The notes under the pieces were generated by a model. It was given only the letters and a program-made list of their open reading frames with translations, did not search any database and was not told where the DNA came from. The translations under genes were made by a program, and so were the position numbers. A DNA stretch of 64,000 nucleotides from Ancalomicrobiaceae bacterium (lineage in GTDB: Bacteria; Pseudomonadota; Alphaproteobacteria; Rhizobiales; Ancalomicrobiaceae), in NCBI GenBank assembly GCA_031291575.1, contig JARLIT010000338.1, positions 1 through 64,000 on the forward strand. Reading direction: 5' to 3'. Shown piece by piece: positions 47,634 to 55,975 of this stretch. Every line of letters begins with the position of its first letter. Position 1 is the first letter of the stretch.

Positions 47634-49478
47634 ATGGATACAATCGCCAACCCGTCCGCGGCTGAGGCCACCGTGTCCCTGACCATCAACGGCAAGCCGG
47701 TGATGGGCCAGGAGCACGAGACGATCCTGCACTGCGCCAAGCGCCACGGGTTCTTCATCCCGACGCTGTGCGAACTGGAAGACATCGACCATACGCCGGG
47801 CACGTGCCGCGTCTGTCTCGTCGAAATCGAGCAGTCGGGCGGCGACAACAAGCATATGGTCACCTCCTGCAACACGCCGGTTCGCGAGGGCATGAAGATC
47901 GAGACGCGCTCGAAGCGGGCGCGCGACATGCAGAAGCTGCAGGTCGAATTGATCCTGGCCGACCACAATCAGGACTGCGCCACCTGCACGCGGCACGGCT
48001 CGTGCGAGCTGCAGGATCTCGCCCAATACGTCGGCTTGAAGGAAAACCGCTTCTACGATCCGGAGCGCGTCGCCGCCCGTATCGTCGACACCTCGTCGCC
48101 GGCGATGGTGCGCGACATGTCGAAATGCGTGCGCTGCCAACGCTGCGTCACCGTCTGCCGTAATTTCCAATCGGTCGACGCACTGGTGATGGTCGGTACT
48201 GGCTTCGACACCGCCGTCGGCCTGAAGTACGGCCTCGACCAGAAGAACAGCGCCTGCGTTACCTGCGGCCAGTGCGTCCTCGTCTGCCCGACGGGCGCTC
48301 TCGGCGAGAAGGACGAGACCGATCGGGCGCTCGACTACATCTACGATCCCGAACTCATCACCGTGCTGCAGTTCGCGCCTGCCATCCGCGTCGGCTTCGG
48401 CGAGGAATTCGGCCTGCCGCCCGGCACCAACGTCGAAGGCAAGATCATCGCCGCGGCGCGAAAGCTCGGCGTTGACATCGTGCTCGATACCAATTTCGGC
48501 GCCGACGTCGTCATCATGGAGGAAGGCACCGAGCTTCTGCGTCGCCTCAAGCATCGCGGCCAGCCGACGTTCACCTCGTGCTGCCCGGCCTGGATCAACT
48601 TCGCCGAGATGCATTATCCCGACATCCTGCCGCTGTTGTCTTCCACTCGCAGCCCGCAGGCGGTCGTCGGCAAGATCGCCAAGACCTACCTGCCGGAAAA
48701 GATGGGGCTTGATACCAAGAAGATCCGCGTCATCTCGATCATGCCGTGCACGGCCAAGAAGGACGAGATCGTGCGGCCGCAGCTCGGCGAAGACGGGGTG
48801 CCGGATGTCGACGTGGTGCTGACCACGCGCGAATTCGCCCGACTGTTGCGGCGCGAGGGGATCGACTTCGTCGCACTGGAGCCGTCGAGCTTCGACAACC
48901 CCTACATGAGCGAATACACCGGCGCCGGCGCCATCTTCGGTACCACCGGCGGCGTGATGGAGGCCGCGCTGAGGACGGTCTACAAGGTCGTCAACGGCAA
49001 GGAGCTCGACAAGATCGAGCTGACGCAGTTGAGGGGCTTCGAGGGCGTCAGAGCGGCGGTCGTCGATCTCGGCGGAACGGTCGGCGAGGTGAAGATCGCC
49101 ATGTGTCACGGCCTCGGCGAGACGCGCGCGCTGGTCGAGCAGATCCGCGCCGGTACGGTCGATTTCGACTTCGTCGAGGTCATGGCCTGCCCCGGCGGCT
49201 GCGTCGACGGCGGTGGCACCTTGAGGTCGAAGAAGCAGTATCTGCCGCATGCGTTGAAGCGGCGCTCGACGCTGTTCAAGATCGACGCCGATCGCAAGGT
49301 GCGGCAGTCGCATAACAACGTCCAGGTTCAGGCGCTCTACCGCGACTTCCTCGAAGCGCCGAACTCGGAGAAGGCCCACCACCTCCTCCACACGTTCTAC
49401 ACCGACCGCAAGCGCGCCATGTCGCTGACGGTCAAGGAAGTGTGGGAAGAAATCACCATGAGCACCAGCGTCTACTGA
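47634..49478 (+). CDS. hydA: [FeFe]-hydrogenase catalytic subunit
   Basis: A 614-residue multi-cluster hydrogenase. Order: 2Fe-2S ferredoxin domain (about 12-95; CELEDIDHTPGTCRVCLVEI), His-ligated 4Fe-4S (HNQDCATCTRHGSCELQ), two 4Fe-4S clusters (CVRCQRCVTVCRN and CVTCGQCVLVCPTG), the H-cluster domain and the small-subunit tail (HHLLHTFYTDRKR). All three signatures are intact: L1 TSCCPAW (314-320), L2 MPCTAKKDE (370-378) and L3 MACPGGCVDGGG (517-528). The H-cluster Cys are 317, 372, 519 and 523, and Cys316 is the proton-relay position. AAGGAG precedes the ATG. No maturase gene (hydE, hydF, hydG) is in the window. Confidence 0.97.
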   Translation: MDTIANPSAAEATVSLTINGKPVMGQEHETILHCAKRHGFFIPTLCELEDIDHTPGTCRVCLVEIEQSGGDNKHMVTSCNTPVREGMKIETRSKRARDMQKLQVELILADHNQDCATCTRHGSCELQDLAQYVGLKENRFYDPERVAARIVDTSSPAMVRDMSKCVRCQRCVTVCRNFQSVDALVMVGTGFDTAVGLKYGLDQKNSACVTCGQCVLVCPTGALGEKDETDRALDYIYDPELITVLQFAPAIRVGFGEEFGLPPGTNVEGKIIAAARKLGVDIVLDTNFGADVVIMEEGTELLRRLKHRGQPTFTSCCPAWINFAEMHYPDILPLLSSTRSPQAVVGKIAKTYLPEKMGLDTKKIRVISIMPCTAKKDEIVRPQLGEDGVPDVDVVLTTREFARLLRREGIDFVALEPSSFDNPYMSEYTGAGAIFGTTGGVMEAALRTVYKVVNGKELDKIELTQLRGFEGVRAAVVDLGGTVGEVKIAMCHGLGETRALVEQIRAGTVDFDFVEVMACPGGCVDGGGTLRSKKQYLPHALKRRSTLFKIDADRKVRQSHNNVQVQALYRDFLEAPNSEKAHHLLHTFYTDRKRAMSLTVKEVWEEITMSTSVY

Positions 49479-49501
49479 CGGGTGCCGCATACCGAACTGA
49501 A

Positions 49502-49540
49502 AGCCGGGGCGTCGGAGACGACGTGCCCGGCTTTTTCTTG
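49502..49540 (+). terminator. Intrinsic terminator of the hydrogenase operon
   Basis: Arms starting AAGCCGGG (49502-49509) and ending CCCGGCTT (49527-49534), with the inner pairs GTCG/CGAC extending the stem, are followed by TTTTTCTTG. It lies 23 bases after the hydA stop. Confidence 0.9.
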
Positions 49541-49566
49541 TCCGCCGACCGGACCGACGCCACCCC

Positions 49567-49827
49567 TCACCGGTCGATCCATTGCGACAAACGCGCCCGC
49601 GCCGCATCGTAGACGTCGGCGACGTGCAGCTTGTGCGAGGCCGCGTCGAAGGCATGGGCGACGCTGCCCAAGGCCCTCGCGGCCGCCCAATCAGCGTGAT
49701 CGTCGCACCAGTCGGCGACCGGACCGGGAAGCACAAGCAGCAGCGCGGCGAACGTGCCGTAGAGGACGATCGCGGTTGTCTTGACGCTGCCGTTTGCGGG
49801 CGAGGACTGGTGGCTGTCGGGTTCCAT
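49567..49827 (-). CDS. Small single-pass membrane protein of the O-acylation cluster
   Basis: An 86-residue protein starting MEPDSHQSSPANGSV with one membrane helix (TAIVLYGTFAALLLVLPGPVADW) and a helical C-terminal tail rich in Ala, His and Asp. It starts 10 bases after the MBOAT stop, so it is the last gene of that operon. I recognise no family. Small partners of this kind occur next to AlgI-like acyltransferases. Longer in-frame starts inside the MBOAT gene are rejected. Confidence 0.6.
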   Translation of the reverse strand: MEPDSHQSSPANGSVKTTAIVLYGTFAALLLVLPGPVADWCDDHADWAAARALGSVAHAFDAASHKLHVADVYDAARARLSQWIDR

Positions 49828-49837
49828 CGGGATCCCC

Positions 49838-51253
49838 CTAGAATTGGAAGTAGATGAAGGGCGGCACGCCCAAGGGCGCGACGAGGACGACGCCATAGAT
49901 GACCGCGGCCGGGACGAGGATCTTGCCCGTCCATCCCAGGCGCTCGTAAGCGGCTCCAAGCGCGACATAGAGGTGGGCCGGGACGAGATGGGTGAGCGCC
50001 GCGGCGGCGAGCACCAGCGCGACGAAGGGCGTCAGAGTCGATGCGCCGCCGGTCATGGAAACAAGCGTCGTGAGATAGGCGAGCGCATCGTCGAGCGTGC
50101 CGGCGCGGAAGAACACCCAGGCCACGCAGACAAAATGGAACGTCAGCACCCAAGCCGCTACCTTGAAGCCGGTGGGAAAGCGGCGGGCGAAGGGTTCGGC
50201 GATCGGTGCCAGCAGCCGCGTTGCCACCAGGGCGATGCCGTGCAGGCCGCCCCAAACGATGAACTGCAGCCCGGCGCCATGCCACAGTCCGCCCAACAGC
50301 ATGGTGATCAGGAGGTTGCGGGCGGTCATCAGGCTGCCGTGGCGATTGCCGCCCAAGGGAATGTAGACGTATTGCCTCAGCCAGTTCGACAGCGTCATGT
50401 GCCAGCGGCGCCAGAACTCGGCGACCGAGAGCGCGCGGTAGGGCTGGTCGAAATTCTGCGGGAAGCGGTAGCCCAGGAGGTTGGCGATGCCGATGGCGAT
50501 GTCGGTATAGGCGGAGAAGTCGCAATAGATGACCAGCGCATAGGCATAGAGCCCGATCCACAGGTCAAACGACGTCTGCGACGCCGGTGTCACATAGAGC
50601 GGATCGACGAAGAGGGTGGCCAGATGGCTGGCCAGCACCACCTTCTTGAACAGGCCGCCGAGGATCAGCCGCATGCTGTCGCCGAGACGAATGCTGCGAG
50701 AATCCGACGGCCCCGCCAGCTGTGGCAGGAACAATTCCGCCCTGACGATCGGCCCGGCGACCAGATGCGGGAAGAACGCAATGTAGAGGAGGAGGTCGTC
50801 GTAGGAGCGGGTCGCCTTCACCCGCCCATCGTAGACGTCGACGACGTAGGAAATGGCGTGGAAAGTGATGAAGGAGATCGCCACCGGCAGCGCCATTTCG
50901 TAGGTGCCGAGGTCGATCGGCGTGCCGATCAGACCCGAGACATTGGCCACTTCGGCGCTGAGGAAGTTGATGTATTTGAAGTAGCCGAGGACGGCGAGGT
51001 CGGCCGCGATCGCCCCCCACAACACCAGCCGCTTGAGGCGGCCGCCACTCAGGTCGATCAGCAGGCCCGCGGCGAAGGCAAGTGTCGAAGAGACCAGCAG
51101 CAACAAGCAGAAGTGCCAGTTCCAGGACGCATAAAAGAGATAGCTTGCTGCGACCAGAAACAGCTTCTTGACTGAATTGACCCGATTGAGCGCCCAGGTG
51201 ACAGGAAACACCAGGGCAAAGAACAGGGCGAAATCAATTGTTGGAAACAGCAT
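49838..51253 (-). CDS. MBOAT-family O-acyltransferase (AlgI/DltB-like)
   Basis: A 471-residue polytopic membrane protein with about 10-12 helices. The family hallmark is ITMLLGGLWHGAGLQFIVWGGLHG with the catalytic His325, preceded by FWRRWHMTLSNWLRQYVYIPLGGNR. AlgI-type proteins pass acetyl groups across the inner membrane to an SGNH partner that modifies a polysaccharide. The start overlaps the end of the upstream SGNH gene by 20 bases, indicating a coupled pair. The target polymer is unknown; no alginate genes are present. Confidence 0.93.
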   Translation of the reverse strand: MLFPTIDFALFFALVFPVTWALNRVNSVKKLFLVAASYLFYASWNWHFCLLLLVSSTLAFAAGLLIDLSGGRLKRLVLWGAIAADLAVLGYFKYINFLSAEVANVSGLIGTPIDLGTYEMALPVAISFITFHAISYVVDVYDGRVKATRSYDDLLLYIAFFPHLVAGPIVRAELFLPQLAGPSDSRSIRLGDSMRLILGGLFKKVVLASHLATLFVDPLYVTPASQTSFDLWIGLYAYALVIYCDFSAYTDIAIGIANLLGYRFPQNFDQPYRALSVAEFWRRWHMTLSNWLRQYVYIPLGGNRHGSLMTARNLLITMLLGGLWHGAGLQFIVWGGLHGIALVATRLLAPIAEPFARRFPTGFKVAAWVLTFHFVCVAWVFFRAGTLDDALAYLTTLVSMTGGASTLTPFVALVLAAAALTHLVPAHLYVALGAAYERLGWTGKILVPAAVIYGVVLVAPLGVPPFIYFQF

Positions 51254-52907
51254 TGGGCACCAGGCTGTTTGCTTCCAGGATGAGTGTCAGGAATTGCACG
51301 AAGCGCTCGGCGCTGCGGCGATAACCTTCGATGGTGAAATGCACGTGGTCGGGGCTCATCAACTTTGGCGTCGATTTCACCCAGGCGTGCGCGCCGCAGG
51401 TCGTCGCCGTCATCTCCGACCAATCCCAGGTCGGGATCTTCTCGTTCTCGGCGATCTGGCGCTGGGTGTCGCGGACGAGCGCCAAGTTGGGGATCGTGTG
51501 CCAGGCACAGGCCTTGTCGGCGAGGAGTGCCTGCGGTCCGCCGGGCGGATTGGGCCGGCAGTCGGCCGTCGGACCCTGCCCCTTGCAATGCTCGGAGAAG
51601 CGCTCGCCGTCGGGCGGCAGGATCATCACCAGTACGGCCGCGGGCAGCGCGCGGCGGATCTTGTCGATGACGGCCAGATACTTCTGCCGGTAGCGCGCGA
51701 TGTCGATCCCGTCATTGTCGGCCTCGTTGGTGCCGAACGACAGGACGATCAATTGCGGCGCCAGGCGCTGCAACTCGTCATTCAGCAGCGCCGGTTCGAA
51801 TTTGTTCAGGATGTCGACCGTGGCGCCGGGAAAGCCGACCGGCGAATAGGCAATGCCGCCCGCCTTGTAGACGCCGAGGCTGGAAATGACGACCGGCCTG
51901 TCGTCGACGGTCGAGATCGTCAGCCGTCTGAACGTTTCCGGCGCGCCCGGCGGGCGAATCATGCGGAACGCGGTGCGCTGCGGCGCGGTTGCCTCGAGCG
52001 AGCAGCGACAGATGAGCACGCCGTCGGCGCGGATCTCGACCATGCCGCCGCCCGGACGCTGCAGCGCTTCGACCTCGATGGTGTCGTAGGCGACCGGCTG
52101 ATGGGCGGCAAACGTCAACGTCTCGCCGGCCTTGGCAGCGGCGGAATTGAAGCCGGACAGGGTGAAATCGGCGATGTCCGAGGAACGCTGGATGGCCGAA
52201 TAGGTCCAGCCGGGCGTTGCCTCGATTTCGAATGCTTCGCTCATGACGTTGGCCGGCAGGCCGGCGACGACATAGCCCGGGCCGCCGACGCCATAGCGCG
52301 TCTGCAGCAACTTGCGGATGGCGCCGGTGAAGAAATCCGCCGAGGTGTGGCTGTCGCCGATGTGAAGGATGCTGAGCCCGGCGTGTGGCGGCGGCACGGC
52401 GACAACGGGCTGCGGCTGCGGTTGCGGCGGCACGGCCGGTTCGGGCGGAAGATAGGCCAGAGAATTCGGTGGCGGCGCGTTGGCGGCCGGTGAATCGGGG
52501 CCCGGAGCACTCGGGGCCTGCGGCGGCGCCGGAAGTTCGGGCGCGACGGTCGGCGGTGGCGGCGTGCTCACCGCTGACGGATCGGCGAGCGCAGCCGACT
52601 GCTGCGGGCCGGCGAATTCCGCGGCGCCGAACCGCTGAGCCGCTATCGGTTCGGACGGCGCTTCCGCGGGTTTGCGTTCTTCCCAGGCGGGCGTTGCAGG
52701 CGTCAACGAGACGGTCACGGCGCGCGGCTCCCCTGGCTTCGTCGGGCGGCCACCCAGGAGATCGAAATGGCGGATCACCGCATAGCCTCCCGCCGCGGCC
52801 GCGATCCCGACGACGGCGGCAAGGGCGAAGGCGACGATGTGGCGGCTGCCATGAGCCAATACCGATCTCCCAGCGCATGGTCCCGATCGACGGACGACGG
52901 TCCGCAC
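51234..52907 (-). CDS. Membrane-anchored SGNH/GDSL-family hydrolase or acyltransferase with Pro-rich linker
   Basis: A 557-residue protein with an N-terminal membrane anchor (IVAFALAAVVGIAAAAGGYAVI), a 100-residue Pro/Ala-rich linker (about 90-175) and a periplasmic SGNH domain. The nucleophile block is ILHIGDSHTSADFF (Ser186), Gly/Asn blocks follow (SFGTNEADND near 390), and a C-terminal DHVHFTIEGY supplies the Asp-His pair. It resembles the acyl-acceptor enzymes AlgX/AlgJ and PatB in role. It is directly upstream of and overlapping the MBOAT gene. The GTG start at 52907 is not well supported; no in-frame ATG lies nearby. Confidence 0.82.
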   Translation of the reverse strand: MRTVVRRSGPCAGRSVLAHGSRHIVAFALAAVVGIAAAAGGYAVIRHFDLLGGRPTKPGEPRAVTVSLTPATPAWEERKPAEAPSEPIAAQRFGAAEFAGPQQSAALADPSAVSTPPPPTVAPELPAPPQAPSAPGPDSPAANAPPPNSLAYLPPEPAVPPQPQPQPVVAVPPPHAGLSILHIGDSHTSADFFTGAIRKLLQTRYGVGGPGYVVAGLPANVMSEAFEIEATPGWTYSAIQRSSDIADFTLSGFNSAAAKAGETLTFAAHQPVAYDTIEVEALQRPGGGMVEIRADGVLICRCSLEATAPQRTAFRMIRPPGAPETFRRLTISTVDDRPVVISSLGVYKAGGIAYSPVGFPGATVDILNKFEPALLNDELQRLAPQLIVLSFGTNEADNDGIDIARYRQKYLAVIDKIRRALPAAVLVMILPPDGERFSEHCKGQGPTADCRPNPPGGPQALLADKACAWHTIPNLALVRDTQRQIAENEKIPTWDWSEMTATTCGAHAWVKSTPKLMSPDHVHFTIEGYRRSAERFVQFLTLILEANSLVPNAVSNN

Positions 52908-53068
52908 CAGACTACGCGCAAAACAACCCCTCGGGCATTTCCCCGCGTTTCCTCACTATGACGGTGCCCCCCGGCGCCTGTCCCAGATTGGTCGACCGTT
53001 TGCCGGACCGGATCAGGCGTAAACAGCCTCGACGTCTTTTCCAGTCTTCACCCTGCGACAGCAAGGCT

Positions 53069-53842
53069 TCAGTGCGAGTGGCAGTCCTCGGGCAGTTTCA
53101 CGCCGTTCGAGGCGAGGTGGTCGATGACCTTCGGGAACATGTAGGATCCGAGCAAGTCATGGCCGGCGGTGGTGAAATGCTCGCCGTCGTTCAGACGGAT
53201 CTGGACGACGTTGCCCTTCAGATCCGGCCCGATCGACTTGAACACCTCCTCGCCGGTCGGGTTCAACCGCCACGGCGCGACGAAGGCGACGCGCTTGTCG
53301 CCGAAAGCCGAGATGACCGCGGCATAGAGCTTGTTCTTCACCCCGGCGTCGTCATTGGCCTCCGCTTCGCGCAGCGCGGGAACGCCGAGCCACAGCACGC
53401 CAGCCCGCGCGCTGGCGGCCGCCTCGAGCATATGCCGGACTTCCTCGCCATACTTGATCGACCATTGCGCCGAACCCCAGGCGGCCATCGACTTGTCCGG
53501 CTCAACCACCGACTGGCGATCATTCAGCCCCATCATGACGACGACCAGATCGGGCTTGTAGCTCTCGGCGATGCGTCTCGATTCCTCCGGCCAGTTGAAC
53601 TTGTCGACGCGGGTGAGCCCGGTCGAATTCTTGGCGAAGCGGCCGAACTCGAACACCTGCTTCAGGCAGGCATCGCGGGCGGCATAGCGGGCCATGCCCT
53701 CCCATACGCCGTCGACCATCGAATCGCCCTCGAACGCAATGCGGATCTTCACCGGATCCTCGGCCCGCGCCCGGCCCGGTTCGGCGGTCAATGCCAGAAT
53801 CATGCATGCGAGGGCGACGGGAATGAGGGGCAATCGAAGCAT
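53069..53842 (-). CDS. Exported SGNH-family protein (DUF459-like)
   Basis: A 257-residue protein with a signal peptide (MLRLPLIPVALACMILALTA) and an SGNH fold: block I AFEGDSMVDGVWEG (Ser41), the Asn block VVMMGLNDRQSV, and block V LNDGEHFTTAGHDLLG with the Asp/His pair. DUF459-type proteins are common in alphaproteobacteria beside MBOAT acyltransferases. An ATG ten codons earlier (53872) is possible, but the shorter form gives a cleaner signal peptide. Two Cys lie outside the catalytic core (CLKQ and the tail EDCHSH). Confidence 0.82.
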   Translation of the reverse strand: MLRLPLIPVALACMILALTAEPGRARAEDPVKIRIAFEGDSMVDGVWEGMARYAARDACLKQVFEFGRFAKNSTGLTRVDKFNWPEESRRIAESYKPDLVVVMMGLNDRQSVVEPDKSMAAWGSAQWSIKYGEEVRHMLEAAASARAGVLWLGVPALREAEANDDAGVKNKLYAAVISAFGDKRVAFVAPWRLNPTGEEVFKSIGPDLKGNVVQIRLNDGEHFTTAGHDLLGSYMFPKVIDHLASNGVKLPEDCHSH

Positions 53843-53887
53843 CAGGCACCTGACAAAAATGACTAAATCCACAGAACCTGCACCTAG

Positions 53888-54937
53888 TTAACAAAAGAAC
53901 CAGCCGAAGATGCAAGGCCCTTGTCTGACCTTCGCCGGCGGTGGCGCGGCGGCCGGTGGCGGCACAGGTTTCGGTGGCGGTGCGATGGACTGCACCATCG
54001 GCGGCTCCACCTTGGCGATAGGCTCGGCTGCGAGCGGGATTGGCGCCGGGGGGATTGGCGCAGGCTCGGCAACCGCCGGCGGAGCGGCCACCTGGGGAAC
54101 GGCGGCAGGCCGCGGCGCCACCTGTTCCTCTTCCACCGGCTTCGGCGCTAAGTGCGGCAAGTTCGACTTGTCGGCGACTGACTTCTTGGTGCCGAGATTG
54201 GGCTTGACTGGCGGCAGCGGGAAATTGACCGGGCGAAGCGGCGCCGGGACCACAGCAGGCGATGTCGCCGGGGCCGGCGCGGTTGCCAAAGGAGCCGTTG
54301 GCGCGGGCGCCGGGGCGACCTGGGCAGGCGGCGTCGGGGCCGCAGCCGGAGGTTCGACCTTGGCCAAGACCGGCTGCTCGCTGGCTTCCGGCCAGCCGGC
54401 GACGCGCGCGAGGTCCTGCCAGATGCGCTTCGATCCGGCATCGCGCATGTGCTGGCCGTCGCGGGCATGCAGATCAGGCGAACACAGCTCCGGCGTATGC
54501 AGGCTGACGTAGGTGACCGTCGTCGCCTTCAGCCGGTTGGCGAGGATGCGGTCGAGTTCCTCGGCACGCGCGGCCGAACCGGTCGTCACGCAGACCGGTC
54601 CGAGCCAATAGGCCTTCAGGCGGTGTTCGTTCAAATAGGCGATCAGCGCGTCGATGTGCTTGCCGAGGTGGCGGACCCCGTTCGTTTCATCGGCATCATT
54701 GGTGCCGATGGTGAGGACAACGGTCGCGCCGTCCGGCACGCTCGGCAGTTGCCGGTAGATCCAGCGGTTGGCGAGACTGACGCTGATCTTGGCAAATGTC
54801 GTCTGCTTGGCGACGCGGCCCAGATCCTGGCCGATCGAATCGCCGACGACGTAGACGGGCGCAGCGGCGGCTGGCACCACCATGCCGGCCAGAAGCGCCA
54901 CGGCCACTCCCATGCCGGACCTCCTCGGCGGCATCAT
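53888..54937 (-). CDS. Exported SGNH-type protein with long Pro/Ala-rich tail
   Basis: A 349-residue protein. Signal peptide, then an SGNH domain at residues 27-185 (VVGDSIGQDLG with Ser34; LTIGTNDADE; and HARDGQHMRDAGSKRIW with the Asp/His pair), then about 150 residues of Pro/Ala-rich sequence ending CIFGWFFC. The tail would span the periplasm or peptidoglycan. It is the first gene of the leftward acylation cluster. A second ATG directly follows the first. The short Cys-flanked hydrophobic end is unusual. Confidence 0.78.
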   Translation of the reverse strand: MMPPRRSGMGVAVALLAGMVVPAAAAPVYVVGDSIGQDLGRVAKQTTFAKISVSLANRWIYRQLPSVPDGATVVLTIGTNDADETNGVRHLGKHIDALIAYLNEHRLKAYWLGPVCVTTGSAARAEELDRILANRLKATTVTYVSLHTPELCSPDLHARDGQHMRDAGSKRIWQDLARVAGWPEASEQPVLAKVEPPAAAPTPPAQVAPAPAPTAPLATAPAPATSPAVVPAPLRPVNFPLPPVKPNLGTKKSVADKSNLPHLAPKPVEEEQVAPRPAAVPQVAAPPAVAEPAPIPPAPIPLAAEPIAKVEPPMVQSIAPPPKPVPPPAAAPPPAKVRQGPCIFGWFFC

Positions 54938-55107
54938 TCCCGACCTCGCGCCAAACGAATCAATTGCGACGCGGCGAGTATGGGGCAGGGACGGCCGGGG
55001 GAAAACAGGCTGGAGTTGTCGATCCGACCGGTATCACCCTGGGAAAAGTGCGGATTTCCGTGGAACTGATCGCTCATTGGGTGGCGCTCCGGGCTGCCTC
55101 GCCCCGC

Positions 55108-55686
55108 TCAGGCCAGGGCGTGGACACCAAGGAGGCCGGCCAGCAGCACCAGGATGGTGGCGCTCAGCCGGTAGCCGACGCGGGGTCCGAGGACCCCGGA
55201 AAAGCCGCGCCGCAGCGCCGAGCCGAGGACGATCCAGCAGCCGCCCGCGGCCGCGATCTCCACGGCCAGCACGGTCAGCCATGGCCGCAGCTCCAGCAGT
55301 CCGAGCCCATCGGGCAGCAACGTGAAAGCGAAGATGACCGCCTTCGGATTGAGCAATGTGGTGAGGAAGATGCGCAGAAGCGTAATCGGACGGCCCCCGT
55401 CCCCCTCGCGCGACCCGTGCTGCCACAGCATCGCCGCCAGATAGACGAGATAGAGCGCGACTGCAGCGTGCAGGGCGAGTTTCAACACCGGGCTTGCGGC
55501 GATGATCGGCCCGAGGAGACCGCGCAGAATGAGGATCGACACGAAGTAGCCAGCGAGCTCCGCGGGCAGCAGTCGCAGCGACCGGCGCGCACCGGCGGCC
55601 GCGGCCGAGGTCGCCAACAGGGTGTTGGTCGGCCCCGGTGTCGCCAACAAGGACAGGGCAGCGAGCGAGAAGGCGAAAAGATCCAT
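55108..55686 (-). CDS. LysE/RhtB-family amino acid exporter
   Basis: A 192-residue membrane protein with six predicted helices. The family start FSLAALSLLATPGPTNTLLATSAAAAG contains the conserved TPGP(T/N) motif, and LLNPKAVIFAFTLLP is the second LysE signature. It exports amino acids or related compounds; the substrate is not readable. A 30-base palindrome with arms GATCGAA and TTCGATC lies 110-139 bases upstream. Confidence 0.9.
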   Translation of the reverse strand: MDLFAFSLAALSLLATPGPTNTLLATSAAAAGARRSLRLLPAELAGYFVSILILRGLLGPIIAASPVLKLALHAAVALYLVYLAAMLWQHGSREGDGGRPITLLRIFLTTLLNPKAVIFAFTLLPDGLGLLELRPWLTVLAVEIAAAGGCWIVLGSALRRGFSGVLGPRVGYRLSATILVLLAGLLGVHALA

Positions 55687-55795
55687 GGTGATGATTCAGC
55701 CTGGGCGAAGCGGTGGCGGCAGTGTCGCGGACCAACCGACCGGCGGGATCCTCGGGCGTCAACCTACGACATCTGCCGCTCGAACGGAATTATCC

Positions 55796-55825
55796 GATCG
55801 AAATGGGGTAGCACCAAATTCGATC
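55796..55825. promoter_or_regulatory. Palindrome upstream of the LysE-type gene
   Basis: Arms GATCGAA (55796-55802) and TTCGATC (55819-55825) are exact reverse complements in an AT-richer stretch. LysE-family genes are often controlled by LysG or Lrp-type regulators; none is encoded nearby. Confidence 0.4.
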
Positions 55826-55912
55826 CTATCATCTGCCCTTGTCGGGAGGATCCGTTCGGCCGACCGGGGCGCACTCGCGGCTCGGCCCAGCGGCTGACCC
55901 CACAACAGCAAT

Positions 55913-55968
55913 GGGGCGACACCTCGCGATGCCGCCCCTTGCGTCAAGCGTCTCGGGCTCGAAGCCCG
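55913..55968 (-). terminator. Candidate terminator of the ABC importer operon
   Basis: Two hairpins follow the binding-protein stop on the minus strand: CGGGCT/AGCCCG (55954-55968, 3-base loop), and a longer stem from GGGGCG to CGCCCC (55913-55938). Neither has a clear T-tract. Confidence 0.4.
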
Positions 55969-55975
55969 TCAATCG

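Noticed and set aside
47586-50561. A 991-codon open frame on the minus strand opposite hydA
   Set aside because: It covers the intact hydrogenase and part of the MBOAT gene in another frame and has no recognisable domain; a shadow of GC-rich codon use.
51234-52907. Assigning algJ/algX names to the SGNH gene beside the MBOAT gene
   Set aside because: No alginate synthesis genes are present and the protein matches only at the SGNH blocks, so a name would over-claim the polymer.
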